The position numbers and the translations under genes were made by a program. The notes under the pieces are model-generated. The model had not been told where the DNA came from. It did not search any database and saw only the letters and a program-made list of their open reading frames with translations. Below are positions 17,675-26,183 of a stretch of DNA of 64,000 nucleotides, in pieces (positions within the stretch are counted from its first letter, which is position 1; every line of letters starts with the position of its first letter). Source of the DNA: JBEGHD01 sp049334165 (lineage in GTDB: Bacteria > Bacteroidota > Bacteroidia > Flavobacteriales_D > Sanyastnellaceae); NCBI GenBank assembly GCA_049334165.1, contig JBEGHD010000007.1; one strand, written 5' to 3'.

Positions 17675-18868
17675 ATGATTGATGTAAACGATTTCAGCGA
17701 CATTCGCCCATACACTGATGAAGAGGTTCCTGAGGTAGTCGAGAGGTTGCTCAAAGAACCACTGCTCTACAAGGTGATGGATTGGTTGTATCCCGACCTG
17801 AGCGAAGAGGACACGCGGCAGATGCTCAGCGAGGTGAAAAGTGTAGACGACTTCCAGGAAAATATTTCCGGTCCTGCATTTAAGGTGATCACCAGAATGA
17901 CAACCAGTGGACTCACCTTCACAAACATGGACAACCTCAAGAAAGATGAATCTTATCTCTTTCTTTCGAATCATCGTGACATTATTTTGGACAGTGCACT
18001 TTTGAATGTCAGCCTGCTCGAAAAAGGATACAAAACCACTCAAATCGCCATTGGTGACAATCTTCTTCAAAACCCGTTGATTTACGATGTGGTTCGGCTC
18101 AACAAGAATTTTATCGTCAATAGAAACGTGAATCCGAAGGAGATGCTTCTTCACTCTAAGCGACTTTCCGCTTACATCCGCAAAACCATAGTCGAAGAAA
18201 ATACATCGATCTGGATTGCGCACAAAGAAGGGCGCTCGAAGGACAACGATGATCGCACAGCCAGTGGATTGCTCAAAATGCTGACGATGTCTGGCGAAGG
18301 AACGATTGAAGACAAACTTCACTCATTGAATATTTTGCCTACGGTAGTGAGCTATGAGTACGATCCGTGCGATTTGTTTAAGGTTCACGAATTGCTCTCG
18401 ATAAAGCAAACAGGCGAGTACAAGAAGCAAGAGGGAGAAGATTTCAAGAGCATGATGAAGGGACTCACTGGACACAAAGGTGGAGTCAACATCGCGGTAG
18501 GTACTGTCTTGAAACGCAGAATCGAAGCGCTAAAAGACATCGACAACAAAAACGACAAGATAAAATCTCTGGCTGCTGCAATCGATCGTCAAATGCACGA
18601 TATCTACAAGCTTTGGCCATCGAACTACATAGCTTACGATGTACTTCATGGCACTCGCAAGTACAAGGAGCACTACACCAATTTGCAGCGCATTGCCTTC
18701 AGAAACTACATCCGAAGCAAGGTGATTCAGATGTCGATTTTCCAGAAAAAGCTTCCAATTCGTGAAGGTTTTAACAAAATGGTGAAAGAGCTTTTGCTCC
18801 AGATGTACGCCAACCCCGTTATCAACAAGCTTGAGTCTTCAAAAGACGAACCAGTAAAGCTGAGCTAG
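17675..18868 (+). CDS. PlsC/PlsB-like acyltransferase
   Basis: A protein of about 397 residues. The acyltransferase motif SNHRDIILDSA (His100, Asp106) and a second block around SIWIAHKEGRSKD suggest transfer of acyl groups to glycerol-phosphate or a similar lipid acceptor at the inner membrane. The His-Asp spacing is five residues instead of the usual four, so either Asp102 or Asp106 could serve. ATG at 17675 is chosen; an upstream TTG at 17624 would overlap the promoter-like TAATTTAG. Its stop overlaps the stop of the converging TrmH-family gene by 4 bases. Confidence 0.75.
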   Translation: MIDVNDFSDIRPYTDEEVPEVVERLLKEPLLYKVMDWLYPDLSEEDTRQMLSEVKSVDDFQENISGPAFKVITRMTTSGLTFTNMDNLKKDESYLFLSNHRDIILDSALLNVSLLEKGYKTTQIAIGDNLLQNPLIYDVVRLNKNFIVNRNVNPKEMLLHSKRLSAYIRKTIVEENTSIWIAHKEGRSKDNDDRTASGLLKMLTMSGEGTIEDKLHSLNILPTVVSYEYDPCDLFKVHELLSIKQTGEYKKQEGEDFKSMMKGLTGHKGGVNIAVGTVLKRRIEALKDIDNKNDKIKSLAAAIDRQMHDIYKLWPSNYIAYDVLHGTRKYKEHYTNLQRIAFRNYIRSKVIQMSIFQKKLPIREGFNKMVKELLLQMYANPVINKLESSKDEPVKLS

Positions 18869-19617
18869 GCGTTTCCTTTTTTTCGAAACCATTCAGAGCA
18901 AACGATTCCTGCAGCCATGGCCGCGTTGAGAGATTCGGCTCCAATTGCTCCGGGGATGGCAATCATTTCGTCTGCAGCTTGCATGGTTTGCTCACTCATG
19001 CCGTGAGATTCGCTACCGATAACTACTGCCGTTCTCTCTGAAAAATCTGTTTCGTAAAGGCTTTGGCCGTGCATGGTCGTGCCATAGCATTTACCGCCAG
19101 ACTTGCGAAAGCTTTGAATGAACTCCGGCAGGCTTGTGTAGAAAACCTCGGTACGAAAGATCGATCCCATGGTGCTTTGAACCGTTTTTGGATTGTAGAG
19201 GTCCACTGTTTCTTCAGAACAAACGATGTGACGAATTCCAAACCACTCTGCTGTCCGGATGATGGTACCAAAATTTCCAGGGTCTTTAATGCCGTCTAAA
19301 ACTATGCAGTTGTTTTCCAAAAATGAACCTGCCTGTGTTTCTTTTTTCTTCACCACAACAATCATTTCTGGGGCTGTTTTCATCCCGCTCATGCGTTCCA
19401 TATCTTTCTTCGAAGCAGTCAGAAATTGAATGTCCTCAAGCCAATCATGAACCGGATAATCTTCTCTTACAATGATTTCTTCGGCTTGCCAGTCAAATTC
19501 ATTCTTAAGAAGTTCCTCAACCATTTTCACACCCTCCACCACGAAGAGTCCCATTTCTTTGCGAAATTTCTTCTGCTGGAGAGATTTTATTTTTTTTATG
19601 AGACTTTTAGAGATCAC
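18865..19617 (-). CDS. TrmH/SpoU family RNA 2'-O-ribose methyltransferase
   Basis: A 250-residue enzyme that uses S-adenosylmethionine to methylate a ribose in rRNA or tRNA. The N-terminal substrate-binding domain (1-95) has KFRKEMGLFVVEGVKMVEE. The knotted SPOUT domain shows DGIKDPGNFGTIIRTAEWFG (motif 1), GSESHGMS (motif 2) and IPGAIGAESLNAAMAAGI (motif 3). The target nucleotide is not readable. It is divergent from the TamL gene, an arrangement common in Flavobacteriia. Confidence 0.9.
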   Translation of the reverse strand: MISKSLIKKIKSLQQKKFRKEMGLFVVEGVKMVEELLKNEFDWQAEEIIVREDYPVHDWLEDIQFLTASKKDMERMSGMKTAPEMIVVVKKKETQAGSFLENNCIVLDGIKDPGNFGTIIRTAEWFGIRHIVCSEETVDLYNPKTVQSTMGSIFRTEVFYTSLPEFIQSFRKSGGKCYGTTMHGQSLYETDFSERTAVVIGSESHGMSEQTMQAADEMIAIPGAIGAESLNAAMAAGIVCSEWFRKKGNA

Positions 19618-19679
19618 CTGGTTCGAAGCTTGTGTAGTAAATCGCGAATTTAGCCGTTCACGTAAGATTGACGAATTCT

Positions 19680-19687
19680 TAGCTTTG
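19680..19687 (+). promoter_or_regulatory. Bacteroidota -7 promoter box TAGCTTTG
   Basis: Exact TAnnTTTG match. It places transcription start near 19694 and supports the TTG at 19717 as the first codon of TamL, since no in-frame ATG follows within the leader. Confidence 0.6.
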
Positions 19688-19716
19688 CGAAATTAACAAA
19701 TTCAAGTCCCTGCCCT

Positions 19717-22209
19717 TTGCGGAAACAAGGCCTTTACATATTTCTGATTTTCTCTCTGGCAGTATTTTGCGCTTGTAATCCAACTCGCAGACTTGCCGAT
19801 GATCAGATTTTTCTAAAGAAACAGGATATCAAAGTGAGCCAATCTGAAGGTGAATTTGATGTTTCTAAAGATGAGATGGAGCCTGTTTTGAAAACCAGGC
19901 CAAATCGCAGGATTCTTCTTTTTTTCAAGTTTCACTTGTGGGCCTACAATCTTTTTAGTGAGGACTTTGTAGAGCGCAAGCACCAAAAGAAAGCCGAGCG
20001 TAGAGAGCGCAGAAATGAAAGACGCGAACGTAAAGGCAAGGAGCCACTAGACAGCGATTTTACAACCGGGTGGGGCAGATTTAAGTACGATGTGGGCGAA
20101 CCTCCCGCGGTGTTCGATACAGCAAAAGCTGAAAAATCGATTGAACAACTGAATATTTTTCTCACCAAAGAGGGATACTTTAACAACGAAGTTGACTACA
20201 GCTTAAAATATTCTAAAGACAGCTCCAGGGCTGAACTGACTTACCGTGTTGTCCCAAAGCGACCTTATCGACTTCGCAATCTGGAGTACGTCATTAAAGA
20301 CGAAAATATTCAGCGTGTTGAAGACCTGATCGTACGACAGTCGATTCTTGATAGCAACGAGATTTTTAAGGTGAGTCGATTTGACGATGAACGCGAGCGA
20401 ATCGCGAACTACCTTAACAATCGCGGTTATTATCGATTCTCGAAGGATTACATTATTTATCAGGCCGACAGTGCTGTGGGCGATCATCAGGTGGATGTGG
20501 AGTTGATTTTGAGGACTCCACAAGTGCGCGATGTTGCCGATAGTCTTTCCGCCCAGGAACATAAACGATATTACATTGGAAAGGTCTTCGTCCACACCGA
20601 TTACAATCCGATTGATCCAGGTTACGGTGCAACGGACACCACTGAGCACCGTGGGGTGAAATTTCTGTACAACAAAACGCTTGGAATAAAGCCCGAGCAG
20701 CTTTACTACAACATCTTCATTTTTGAGGGTGACATGTATCAAAAGGATGATGTGTCTGCCACTTACAGAAGGCTCAATCAACTCGGGGTTTTTCGCTCTG
20801 TTAACATTCAGTTCGAAGTGGTGGATGAATTTGCCGACAGACAGATTTTGGAAAGTCATATTTATCTGAGTCCTGCCGAGAAGCAAACCTTGAGCGTGGA
20901 AACTCGGGGAACCAACCGCGAAGGAATTCTGGGAATTCAGGCCAATTTAGGATATCAACACAGAAATATTTTTCGAGGTGGTGAGGAATTGAGCATTCGC
21001 CTGAACACGGGTTTTGAGGCTCAGCAACTGCTCACGGAAACGGATGACGAGCAAGAGCTGAACACGTCTTCTGTACAAGACAACCTGAGTCTGAATACTT
21101 TTGAGATCGGTCCAGAGGTTTCTCTAAAGGTGAATCGACTTTTTCCGTTGAGTCTGCGGCAAATCTCGAGAACGAATAACCCGACAACCACTTTTTCTAC
21201 TGAATTTAATTATCAGACACGCCCCGACTACGAGCGCACTGTATCGCAGTTTCGTATGAGTTACAAGTTCACCGAAAGTGAAGGTTCAAACATTTTTATT
21301 GATCCGTTGAGTTTGAGTGTCATTAAAATTCAAAAGAGCGACCTTTTCCAGCAGCGACTCGAAGAAATTAACGACCAGTTTTTGCTCACTAGTTATCAGG
21401 ATCACCTGATTGCAAGCTCCGGAATTAGTTGGGTGAACAACACCCAGCGAAGAGCTAACCAACGAACTTATTCGTACAACAAGATCAGTGGAGAATTTGC
21501 CGGAAATACGTTAAGAGGAATTCTCAGTGCTAGTGATGTGCAGCCAGATGAGGCCGGGTCTTATCGCTTACTAAACATTCAGTTTGCACAGTACTGGAAG
21601 TTGGAAAACGACTTCAGATACTACAAAAACTACAACGAGAAAAACACCGTGGTTTATAGGATAGCAGGTGGTTATGGCCAGCCACTGGCAAACCTCGGTC
21701 GATTGCCATTCGAGAAAGCATTTTTTGCCGGAGGTGCCAATGGGATTAGAGCGTGGCAAGCCCGAACTTTGGGGCCAGGATCATTTCGTGACTCTACTGC
21801 GCTCACGACTTACAACAACATTGGAGAAATTAAGATTTCTGCTAACGTTGAGTATCGTTTTGGCCTCACTAACACCATCGAAGGAGCTCTTTTTGTAGAT
21901 GCCGGAAATATTTGGCTCATTGAGGAGGAAGAGCTTCGTCCGGGTAGTGGTTTCTCTGAAGATTTCCTCGGAGAAATTGCGATTGGAACAGGCCTCGGAA
22001 TTCGGCTCGATTTCGACTTTTTCCTGATTCGATTCGACTTTGGTGTTCAACTGAAGGACCCAGCCAAGGTGCCTGGTGAACGATGGGCCTGGGAGCCAAA
22101 AACTGAGTACAACGATTACAAAAGAACCATCGCGGAGATGAACGACAATGAGTTCACACCTTATCGCCCGCGAGTCAATCTAAACCTCGGAATTGGTTAC
22201 CCGTTCTAG
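19717..22209 (+). CDS. tamL: TamL-type Omp85 lipoprotein (BamA/TamA family)
   Basis: An 830-residue outer-membrane protein. The leader ends in a lipobox (VFCAC, Cys20), then NPTRRLADDQIFL, the typical start of Bacteroidota TamL. POTRA-like repeats occupy about 35-430, and a C-terminal beta-barrel of the Omp85 superfamily about 440-830, with GGANGIRAWQARTLGPGSF near the barrel end (family motif xRGF/Y-like). TamL is thought to work with TamB in inserting outer-membrane proteins. Translation starts at TTG. A basic block around residue 90-110 (QKKAERRERRNERRERKGK) is unusual. No tamB is seen next to it in this window. The stop overlaps that of the converging nuclease-like gene by 4 bases. Confidence 0.82.
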   Translation: MRKQGLYIFLIFSLAVFCACNPTRRLADDQIFLKKQDIKVSQSEGEFDVSKDEMEPVLKTRPNRRILLFFKFHLWAYNLFSEDFVERKHQKKAERRERRNERRERKGKEPLDSDFTTGWGRFKYDVGEPPAVFDTAKAEKSIEQLNIFLTKEGYFNNEVDYSLKYSKDSSRAELTYRVVPKRPYRLRNLEYVIKDENIQRVEDLIVRQSILDSNEIFKVSRFDDERERIANYLNNRGYYRFSKDYIIYQADSAVGDHQVDVELILRTPQVRDVADSLSAQEHKRYYIGKVFVHTDYNPIDPGYGATDTTEHRGVKFLYNKTLGIKPEQLYYNIFIFEGDMYQKDDVSATYRRLNQLGVFRSVNIQFEVVDEFADRQILESHIYLSPAEKQTLSVETRGTNREGILGIQANLGYQHRNIFRGGEELSIRLNTGFEAQQLLTETDDEQELNTSSVQDNLSLNTFEIGPEVSLKVNRLFPLSLRQISRTNNPTTTFSTEFNYQTRPDYERTVSQFRMSYKFTESEGSNIFIDPLSLSVIKIQKSDLFQQRLEEINDQFLLTSYQDHLIASSGISWVNNTQRRANQRTYSYNKISGEFAGNTLRGILSASDVQPDEAGSYRLLNIQFAQYWKLENDFRYYKNYNEKNTVVYRIAGGYGQPLANLGRLPFEKAFFAGGANGIRAWQARTLGPGSFRDSTALTTYNNIGEIKISANVEYRFGLTNTIEGALFVDAGNIWLIEEEELRPGSGFSEDFLGEIAIGTGLGIRLDFDFFLIRFDFGVQLKDPAKVPGERWAWEPKTEYNDYKRTIAEMNDNEFTPYRPRVNLNLGIGYPF

Positions 22210-23480
22210 CGGACAATTCTTTTGGTCGCATGCATTCCGCTGCCCGAAATCCTGACAATGTAAAACCCAGAATCGCTGTTTTTCAATTTCACGCTCTGCG
22301 ATTTACCCTTTGGAATGAAATCTATCTCGCGACTTTCTATCAGCCGCCCGCTCAGATCGTAAACATGAAGACTTGGCTGTTTGATGTTTTCGCTGCTTTG
22401 GATGGTGAGTGAATTCAGTTCGCGGTTAAAGTTGAGGTCGATTGACTGCCCGGCCTGCAGTTGCTCTTCAATTCCAATAGTTACTTCAGTAGTTAACTCA
22501 AGAACTACGGGCAAATGGTCGCTCATGTAATAAAGTGCGCGAATCACAGATTCAGGAACTTCATTGCCGCTCATGCAATCGAGCAAGTCACTGTTATAAC
22601 ACTCTCCGTTGTTGCCCAGCGCGAGGTAAGTTCCCGCGGAGTAGTGAAGACTTGAGGATGGATTCATCAGCGACTCTGAGAGCAAAACAAAATCGAATCT
22701 GTCATCCATTCCACCTCCGGCACCATCACCATAAATTTGACTGGATCGAGTTGACTGTGTGAGAATATCCTTGTTAGGGTAAGCACTGCTGTGCCAATTT
22801 CCAGGGCTGTCAATGGGGTCTTCCAACACAATATTGTTGCTTTCATCAAGCAAAATTTGATAAGCTTCTTCGGTACTTGTGTAGAGGTTGAAATCTCCAC
22901 CCAAAAGAACGTGCGTATTGGATGGGAGCTCGTTGAGGTGGTCTACAAAATACTGAGCCATCGAAGCACGAGCTTCTTCGTTTTCATTTCCCTGACTACT
23001 TTTTAGGTGAGCCACATAAACGTTGATAAAAGTAGTGTCGGCTCCGTTTTCGAGCTCTTCATCGTTTAGGTAAAGCACAAACTCATTGATGTCTCTTACA
23101 AATGTTTGTATGAAATCCTGGCTCTTTAGAGTGAACATCTCTGAGTTGTAAACAAGGTTTTGCTGCAAAGGCCATGAAGTCCCGGGATTTGACTGCTGAG
23201 GCAAAAACTCACCTTGAAGGTAGTTCGCATCGAGCATTTCGTTGCAGGCTAGAGTTGCTTGATCGAGGCCACTTTCGGCTTTTAATTCTTGTACCAAAAG
23301 CAAGTCTGGTTCGTAGTAATCAACAATTTTTTTGAGCGTGTCTACCCGGTTAGGCATGTCTCCCTGGGGAAAGTTGAGCAGATTGTAGCTCATCACTTTG
23401 ATGTCAGTTTGAGCTAGCGAAATGCTCGATGAGAGAACCATCGCTCCAAGTAGGAGAGCAAAAGAGTTGAATAATTTCAT
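22206..23480 (-). CDS. secreted endonuclease/exonuclease/phosphatase family protein with T9SS sorting domain
   Basis: A 424-residue protein. The signal peptide (1-23) ends at SLAQ. The EEP domain covers about 25-330, with VMSYNLLNFPQ, LLVQELKAES, LLGGDFNLY and YYMSDHLPVVLEL supplying the expected Asn, Glu, Asp-x-Asn and terminal His metal and phosphate residues. The last 80 residues form a type A T9SS sorting domain (LHVYDLSGRLIESREI to FYIVRISGS and a basic end). It is therefore exported across the outer membrane, probably to degrade extracellular nucleic acid or phosphoesters. Confidence 0.88.
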   Translation of the reverse strand: MKLFNSFALLLGAMVLSSSISLAQTDIKVMSYNLLNFPQGDMPNRVDTLKKIVDYYEPDLLLVQELKAESGLDQATLACNEMLDANYLQGEFLPQQSNPGTSWPLQQNLVYNSEMFTLKSQDFIQTFVRDINEFVLYLNDEELENGADTTFINVYVAHLKSSQGNENEEARASMAQYFVDHLNELPSNTHVLLGGDFNLYTSTEEAYQILLDESNNIVLEDPIDSPGNWHSSAYPNKDILTQSTRSSQIYGDGAGGGMDDRFDFVLLSESLMNPSSSLHYSAGTYLALGNNGECYNSDLLDCMSGNEVPESVIRALYYMSDHLPVVLELTTEVTIGIEEQLQAGQSIDLNFNRELNSLTIQSSENIKQPSLHVYDLSGRLIESREIDFIPKGKSQSVKLKNSDSGFYIVRISGSGMHATKRIVR

Positions 23481-23500
23481 GCTGGATTATTTTGCGGGCC

Positions 23501-23508
23501 CAAAGGTA
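23501..23508 (-). promoter_or_regulatory. Bacteroidota -7 promoter box TACCTTTG
   Basis: Exact TAnnTTTG match 20 bases before the start of the secreted EEP-family gene. Confidence 0.6.
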
Positions 23509-23553
23509 GGGAAGGAGTTGTTTTGGCTTACATCTTATTCGTGAGTGATTCAC

Positions 23554-24798
23554 CTATTTTTCTTCTTCGCTGTTCAGTTTCATCACAGTGTCCACAAAAT
23601 TTTCGGTCTCAAGAGTTTTGTGTACCGGACATTTGTTAGCGATTTCCAAAATTCGAGAGCATTGCTCATCGGTGAGGTCACCATCAACCTCGATCGTCCG
23701 CATAAAGTGATCAATCCTGGCTTCTTTTTTCTCGCAGCTTTCGCAATCCGCTTTATGCGATTTTTTATGGTCGACATGCACATTTACCTGTTCAAGAGGC
23801 CATTCTTTTCTGTCGGCATACATTTTAATGGTCATGGCAGTGCAGGTGGCCAATGCTGAGGCGAGTAGATCGTAAGGATTCGGACCCAGGTCATCACCGC
23901 CAACCGATTCTGGTTCGTCTGCCAAGAAGCTGTGGTTTCTTGCTTTTACCGTTGTAGTGTATTTGTTTTCACTGGTCAATTGGGCAACCACGAGGTGGTC
24001 TGTATTCAGTGCTTCGTCTTCTTCTTTCTCAAATCTCACATATCGCGAGCTCCAACTGGCGATTACCTGGCCCACGTAGAGCGAGTCCTTCTTTTTGCTG
24101 AGCAAATGGTTTGCACCGTTCAGGGAGACAAAGCTTTTTGGGTGCCAGGCCATGTCGTACAATTCAGCTGCGTTTTTAACCTCTACAATTTCATCCTGAG
24201 GTGAATGCATGATCAGGATTGGCTTTCGAAAATCAGACATCACCTGCTTCAGGTTCTTGCTTTTGATGTCTTCCAAAAATTGCTTTTTGATCGTGAACTT
24301 CCTACCGCTGATTTTCACGTCAGCTTCTCCTTCGTCCTCAATTTCATCAACTTTTCCCTCGATCAGATGGGTTACGTGGTCCACACTCGAAGGCGCGCCA
24401 ACAGTTGCCACCGCGCGGATGCTGTCGAGCTTGCTGGCTGCATAGATTACAGCAGCTCCTCCCAGAGAGTGGCCGATGATAATTTGAGGAGCTTCGAATT
24501 CCTTCTCCAGAAACTCCGCGGCTGAAATTAAGTCGGACACATTCGATGAAAAGTTGGAATCCTCGAAATTTCCTTTGCTCTCCCCAAGGCCTGTAAAGTC
24601 AAATCGCAGAACGGCAATGCCTTCTTGAGCCATGGACCGCGTTACATTTTTTGCCGCAAGCAGGTTTTTGCTACAGGTAAAACAGTGTGCAAAAATGGCA
24701 AATGCAGCTGGTTTGCTGTCTGCCGGAAATTCCAGGTGAGCAGAAAGCTCAATCCCGTTTTTGTTGGTGAATGTGATGTCGCGCGATTTCTGGTGCAT
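23554..24798 (-). CDS. alpha/beta-hydrolase fused to OsmC-family domain
   Basis: A 414-residue two-domain protein. Residues 1-260 form an alpha/beta-hydrolase with nucleophile elbow GHSLGG (Ser111) and a late acid-His region around NGANHLLS. Residues about 275-410 form an OsmC/Ohr-type domain that keeps both redox cysteines (in ALATCTAMTIKMY and ANKCPVHKTLE), so hydroperoxide reduction is possible. The fusion is known in many proteobacteria and Bacteroidota. It is divergent from a MarR-type gene, which recalls the OhrR-Ohr pairing, and may respond to organic peroxide or electrophile stress. A TACATTTG box lies about 60 bases upstream. Confidence 0.88.
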   Translation of the reverse strand: MHQKSRDITFTNKNGIELSAHLEFPADSKPAAFAIFAHCFTCSKNLLAAKNVTRSMAQEGIAVLRFDFTGLGESKGNFEDSNFSSNVSDLISAAEFLEKEFEAPQIIIGHSLGGAAVIYAASKLDSIRAVATVGAPSSVDHVTHLIEGKVDEIEDEGEADVKISGRKFTIKKQFLEDIKSKNLKQVMSDFRKPILIMHSPQDEIVEVKNAAELYDMAWHPKSFVSLNGANHLLSKKKDSLYVGQVIASWSSRYVRFEKEEDEALNTDHLVVAQLTSENKYTTTVKARNHSFLADEPESVGGDDLGPNPYDLLASALATCTAMTIKMYADRKEWPLEQVNVHVDHKKSHKADCESCEKKEARIDHFMRTIEVDGDLTDEQCSRILEIANKCPVHKTLETENFVDTVMKLNSEEEK

Positions 24799-24857
24799 AT
24801 CCTTTGTTTATCTGGCGTATTCAACTTTTCTACAAGTGATTCAAGTGAGAAATGTTT

Positions 24858-24865
24858 CAAATGTA
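24858..24865 (-). promoter_or_regulatory. Bacteroidota -7 promoter box TACATTTG
   Basis: Exact TAnnTTTG match for the hydrolase-OsmC gene, about 73 bases from the MarR palindrome. Confidence 0.6.
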
Positions 24866-24934
24866 GAATAATCGTATTTGAGAAAATTCACGGCAAAATT
24901 GCAATTAGACCGACAAGCTAAATGAATTCTTCAG

Positions 24935-24942
24935 TAATTTTG
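24935..24942 (+). promoter_or_regulatory. Bacteroidota -7 promoter box TAATTTTG overlapping an operator
   Basis: Exact TAnnTTTG match that shares its last 5 bases with the 22-bp palindrome. A bound regulator would block this promoter. Confidence 0.6.
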
Positions 24943-24959
24943 TTTCTGCAGAAACAAAA
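24938..24959. promoter_or_regulatory. perfect 22-bp palindrome, probable MarR operator
   Basis: The left arm TTTTGTTTCTG (24938-24948) is followed directly by its perfect complement CAGAAACAAAA (24949-24959). It ends 3 bases before the MarR ATG and overlaps the promoter box, the classic layout for autorepression by a MarR dimer. Confidence 0.75.
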
Positions 24960-24962
24960 AAA

Positions 24963-25457
24963 ATGGAATACACAGAAATTCTCATCAACATCAGGAAGAT
25001 CGTAAGGTCTATAAACCTTGAAAGCAAACGTATCGAAAAGGAGTATGGTATTAGCATTCCTCAGCTCTTGTGTTTGAATTATCTCAACGACAAGGAAGAC
25101 TATCGATCCACTTCTACGGAAATAAAAAAGTTTCTGAACCTAAATGCGAGCACGGTCACTGGAATAATTTCCAGGCTCGAAGCAAAGAACCTCGTTGCAA
25201 GACTGCCCAACCGAAAAGACAAACGAATGTCTTTTATTACAATAACTTCAAAGGGCGTTGATTGTGTGAATAATGTCCCGCCATTGATGCATGAGAAGCT
25301 TTCTGCCAAATTGCAAAGTTTGCCTGGAAACAAACTTGACGAGCTCAAAGACGCCATTCTACTGCTTTTGGAGTATATGGATATTTCAGAGGTGGATGCG
25401 GCTCCTCTAATTGCGCCCGAACTGTCGGAAAAACAATCACATAGGTCGATTGAATGA
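24963..25457 (+). CDS. MarR-family transcriptional regulator
   Basis: A 164-residue DNA-binding protein. A winged helix-turn-helix spans about 30-115, with recognition-helix region LNASTVTGIISRLEAKNL and wing LPNRKDKRMSFITIT. Such regulators act as dimers and are released by ligands or by cysteine oxidation. Only one Cys lies in the N-terminal helix region (LLCLNYL), and the second (around VDCVNN) lies after the wing, so OhrR-like redox sensing is possible but not clear. The operator palindrome directly before the start suggests autoregulation, and the divergent OsmC fusion is the likely target. Confidence 0.88.
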   Translation: MEYTEILINIRKIVRSINLESKRIEKEYGISIPQLLCLNYLNDKEDYRSTSTEIKKFLNLNASTVTGIISRLEAKNLVARLPNRKDKRMSFITITSKGVDCVNNVPPLMHEKLSAKLQSLPGNKLDELKDAILLLLEYMDISEVDAAPLIAPELSEKQSHRSIE

Positions 25458-25512
25458 CTGCAGGTTCAGAGAACTCCTACAAAACGTGTTTTTATTTAAG
25501 GTTAGAATTGTT

Positions 25513-25520
25513 TAAGTTTG
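25513..25520 (+). promoter_or_regulatory. Bacteroidota -7 promoter box TAAGTTTG
   Basis: Exact TAnnTTTG match 35 bases before the small gene at 25555, which supports that gene being transcribed. Confidence 0.6.
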
Positions 25521-25554
25521 TTTCGACAGAAATTAATTTTCTTAAAATAACAAC

Positions 25555-25704
25555 ATGAATCCTTTAAAATCTGGAAAAGCCTTAGCTGGCGGGCCAAAAG
25601 CTAGCAAGCAAACATCAAAATCTAACAAATCGACCAAGTGGAGTAGATACTCCAATTTGAAAGAGCAAAAGCTCTGGTCACTCACTCAATCAGGCATTAT
25701 TTAA
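25555..25704 (+). CDS. small basic protein, 49 residues
   Basis: ATG to TAA encodes 49 residues rich in Lys and Ser (begins MNPLKSGKALAGGPKASK, ends LWSLTQSGII). Its stop is followed after 3 bases by the ATG of the next gene, and a promoter box lies just upstream, so the two form an operon. The family is not recognised. The low complexity and the charge recall small ribosome- or DNA-associated proteins, but no function can be given. Confidence 0.5.
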   Translation: MNPLKSGKALAGGPKASKQTSKSNKSTKWSRYSNLKEQKLWSLTQSGII

Positions 25705-25707
25705 AAT

Positions 25708-26094
25708 ATGACAACAGCCAATGCTCCTTTTAATAAACAACAACAGCTTAAATCCGTCATCAACTTCCTCAAAGAACAGGGCTTTAATGTTCTAAATTCT
25801 TTGGCTGGAGGCTATGAGGATCCTAAGAAGATTGTTTTTAAAGGTTCAGAGCTAGGCTTTACTCCCGATGTCATTGCCGAAACAAAAGGATGCCACTACA
25901 TCTTTTCCCTGGAAGAATACGCTGATGATCTCAGCACTGATGAAACGCATAAAAAATGGCTTCTGTTTGATGCATACGCCAAGCAAAAAAAGGGCTTGCA
26001 TTATCTTGTTGTGCCTGACAAGAATGTAAAAGAGTTCAAGAAACTCATTGCCGATTGGAATCTCGATTCGCGCATACTGGCCCTGGAATGGTAG
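25708..26094 (+). CDS. unknown protein with a PD-(D/E)xK-like motif
   Basis: A 128-residue protein, probably cytoplasmic. The central segment TPDVIAETKGCHYIF has the order P-D-x3-E-x-K (Pro53, Asp54, Glu58, Lys60) followed by a hydrophobic strand. This is the signature of restriction-endonuclease-like folds, which also include non-catalytic members. A helix precedes it (residues 10-30) and helices follow (75-120). The family is not recognised. It is cotranscribed with the 49-residue protein. A nuclease role would be a guess. Confidence 0.55.
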   Translation: MTTANAPFNKQQQLKSVINFLKEQGFNVLNSLAGGYEDPKKIVFKGSELGFTPDVIAETKGCHYIFSLEEYADDLSTDETHKKWLLFDAYAKQKKGLHYLVVPDKNVKEFKKLIADWNLDSRILALEW

Positions 26095-26183
26095 AAATTT
26101 GTCACTGTTCTTTTCGGTGGTGACTTTGGGAATTTTTAAATTTACTTGAATATCAACATTCTTAAATCTTCAAAGCCCTTCAA

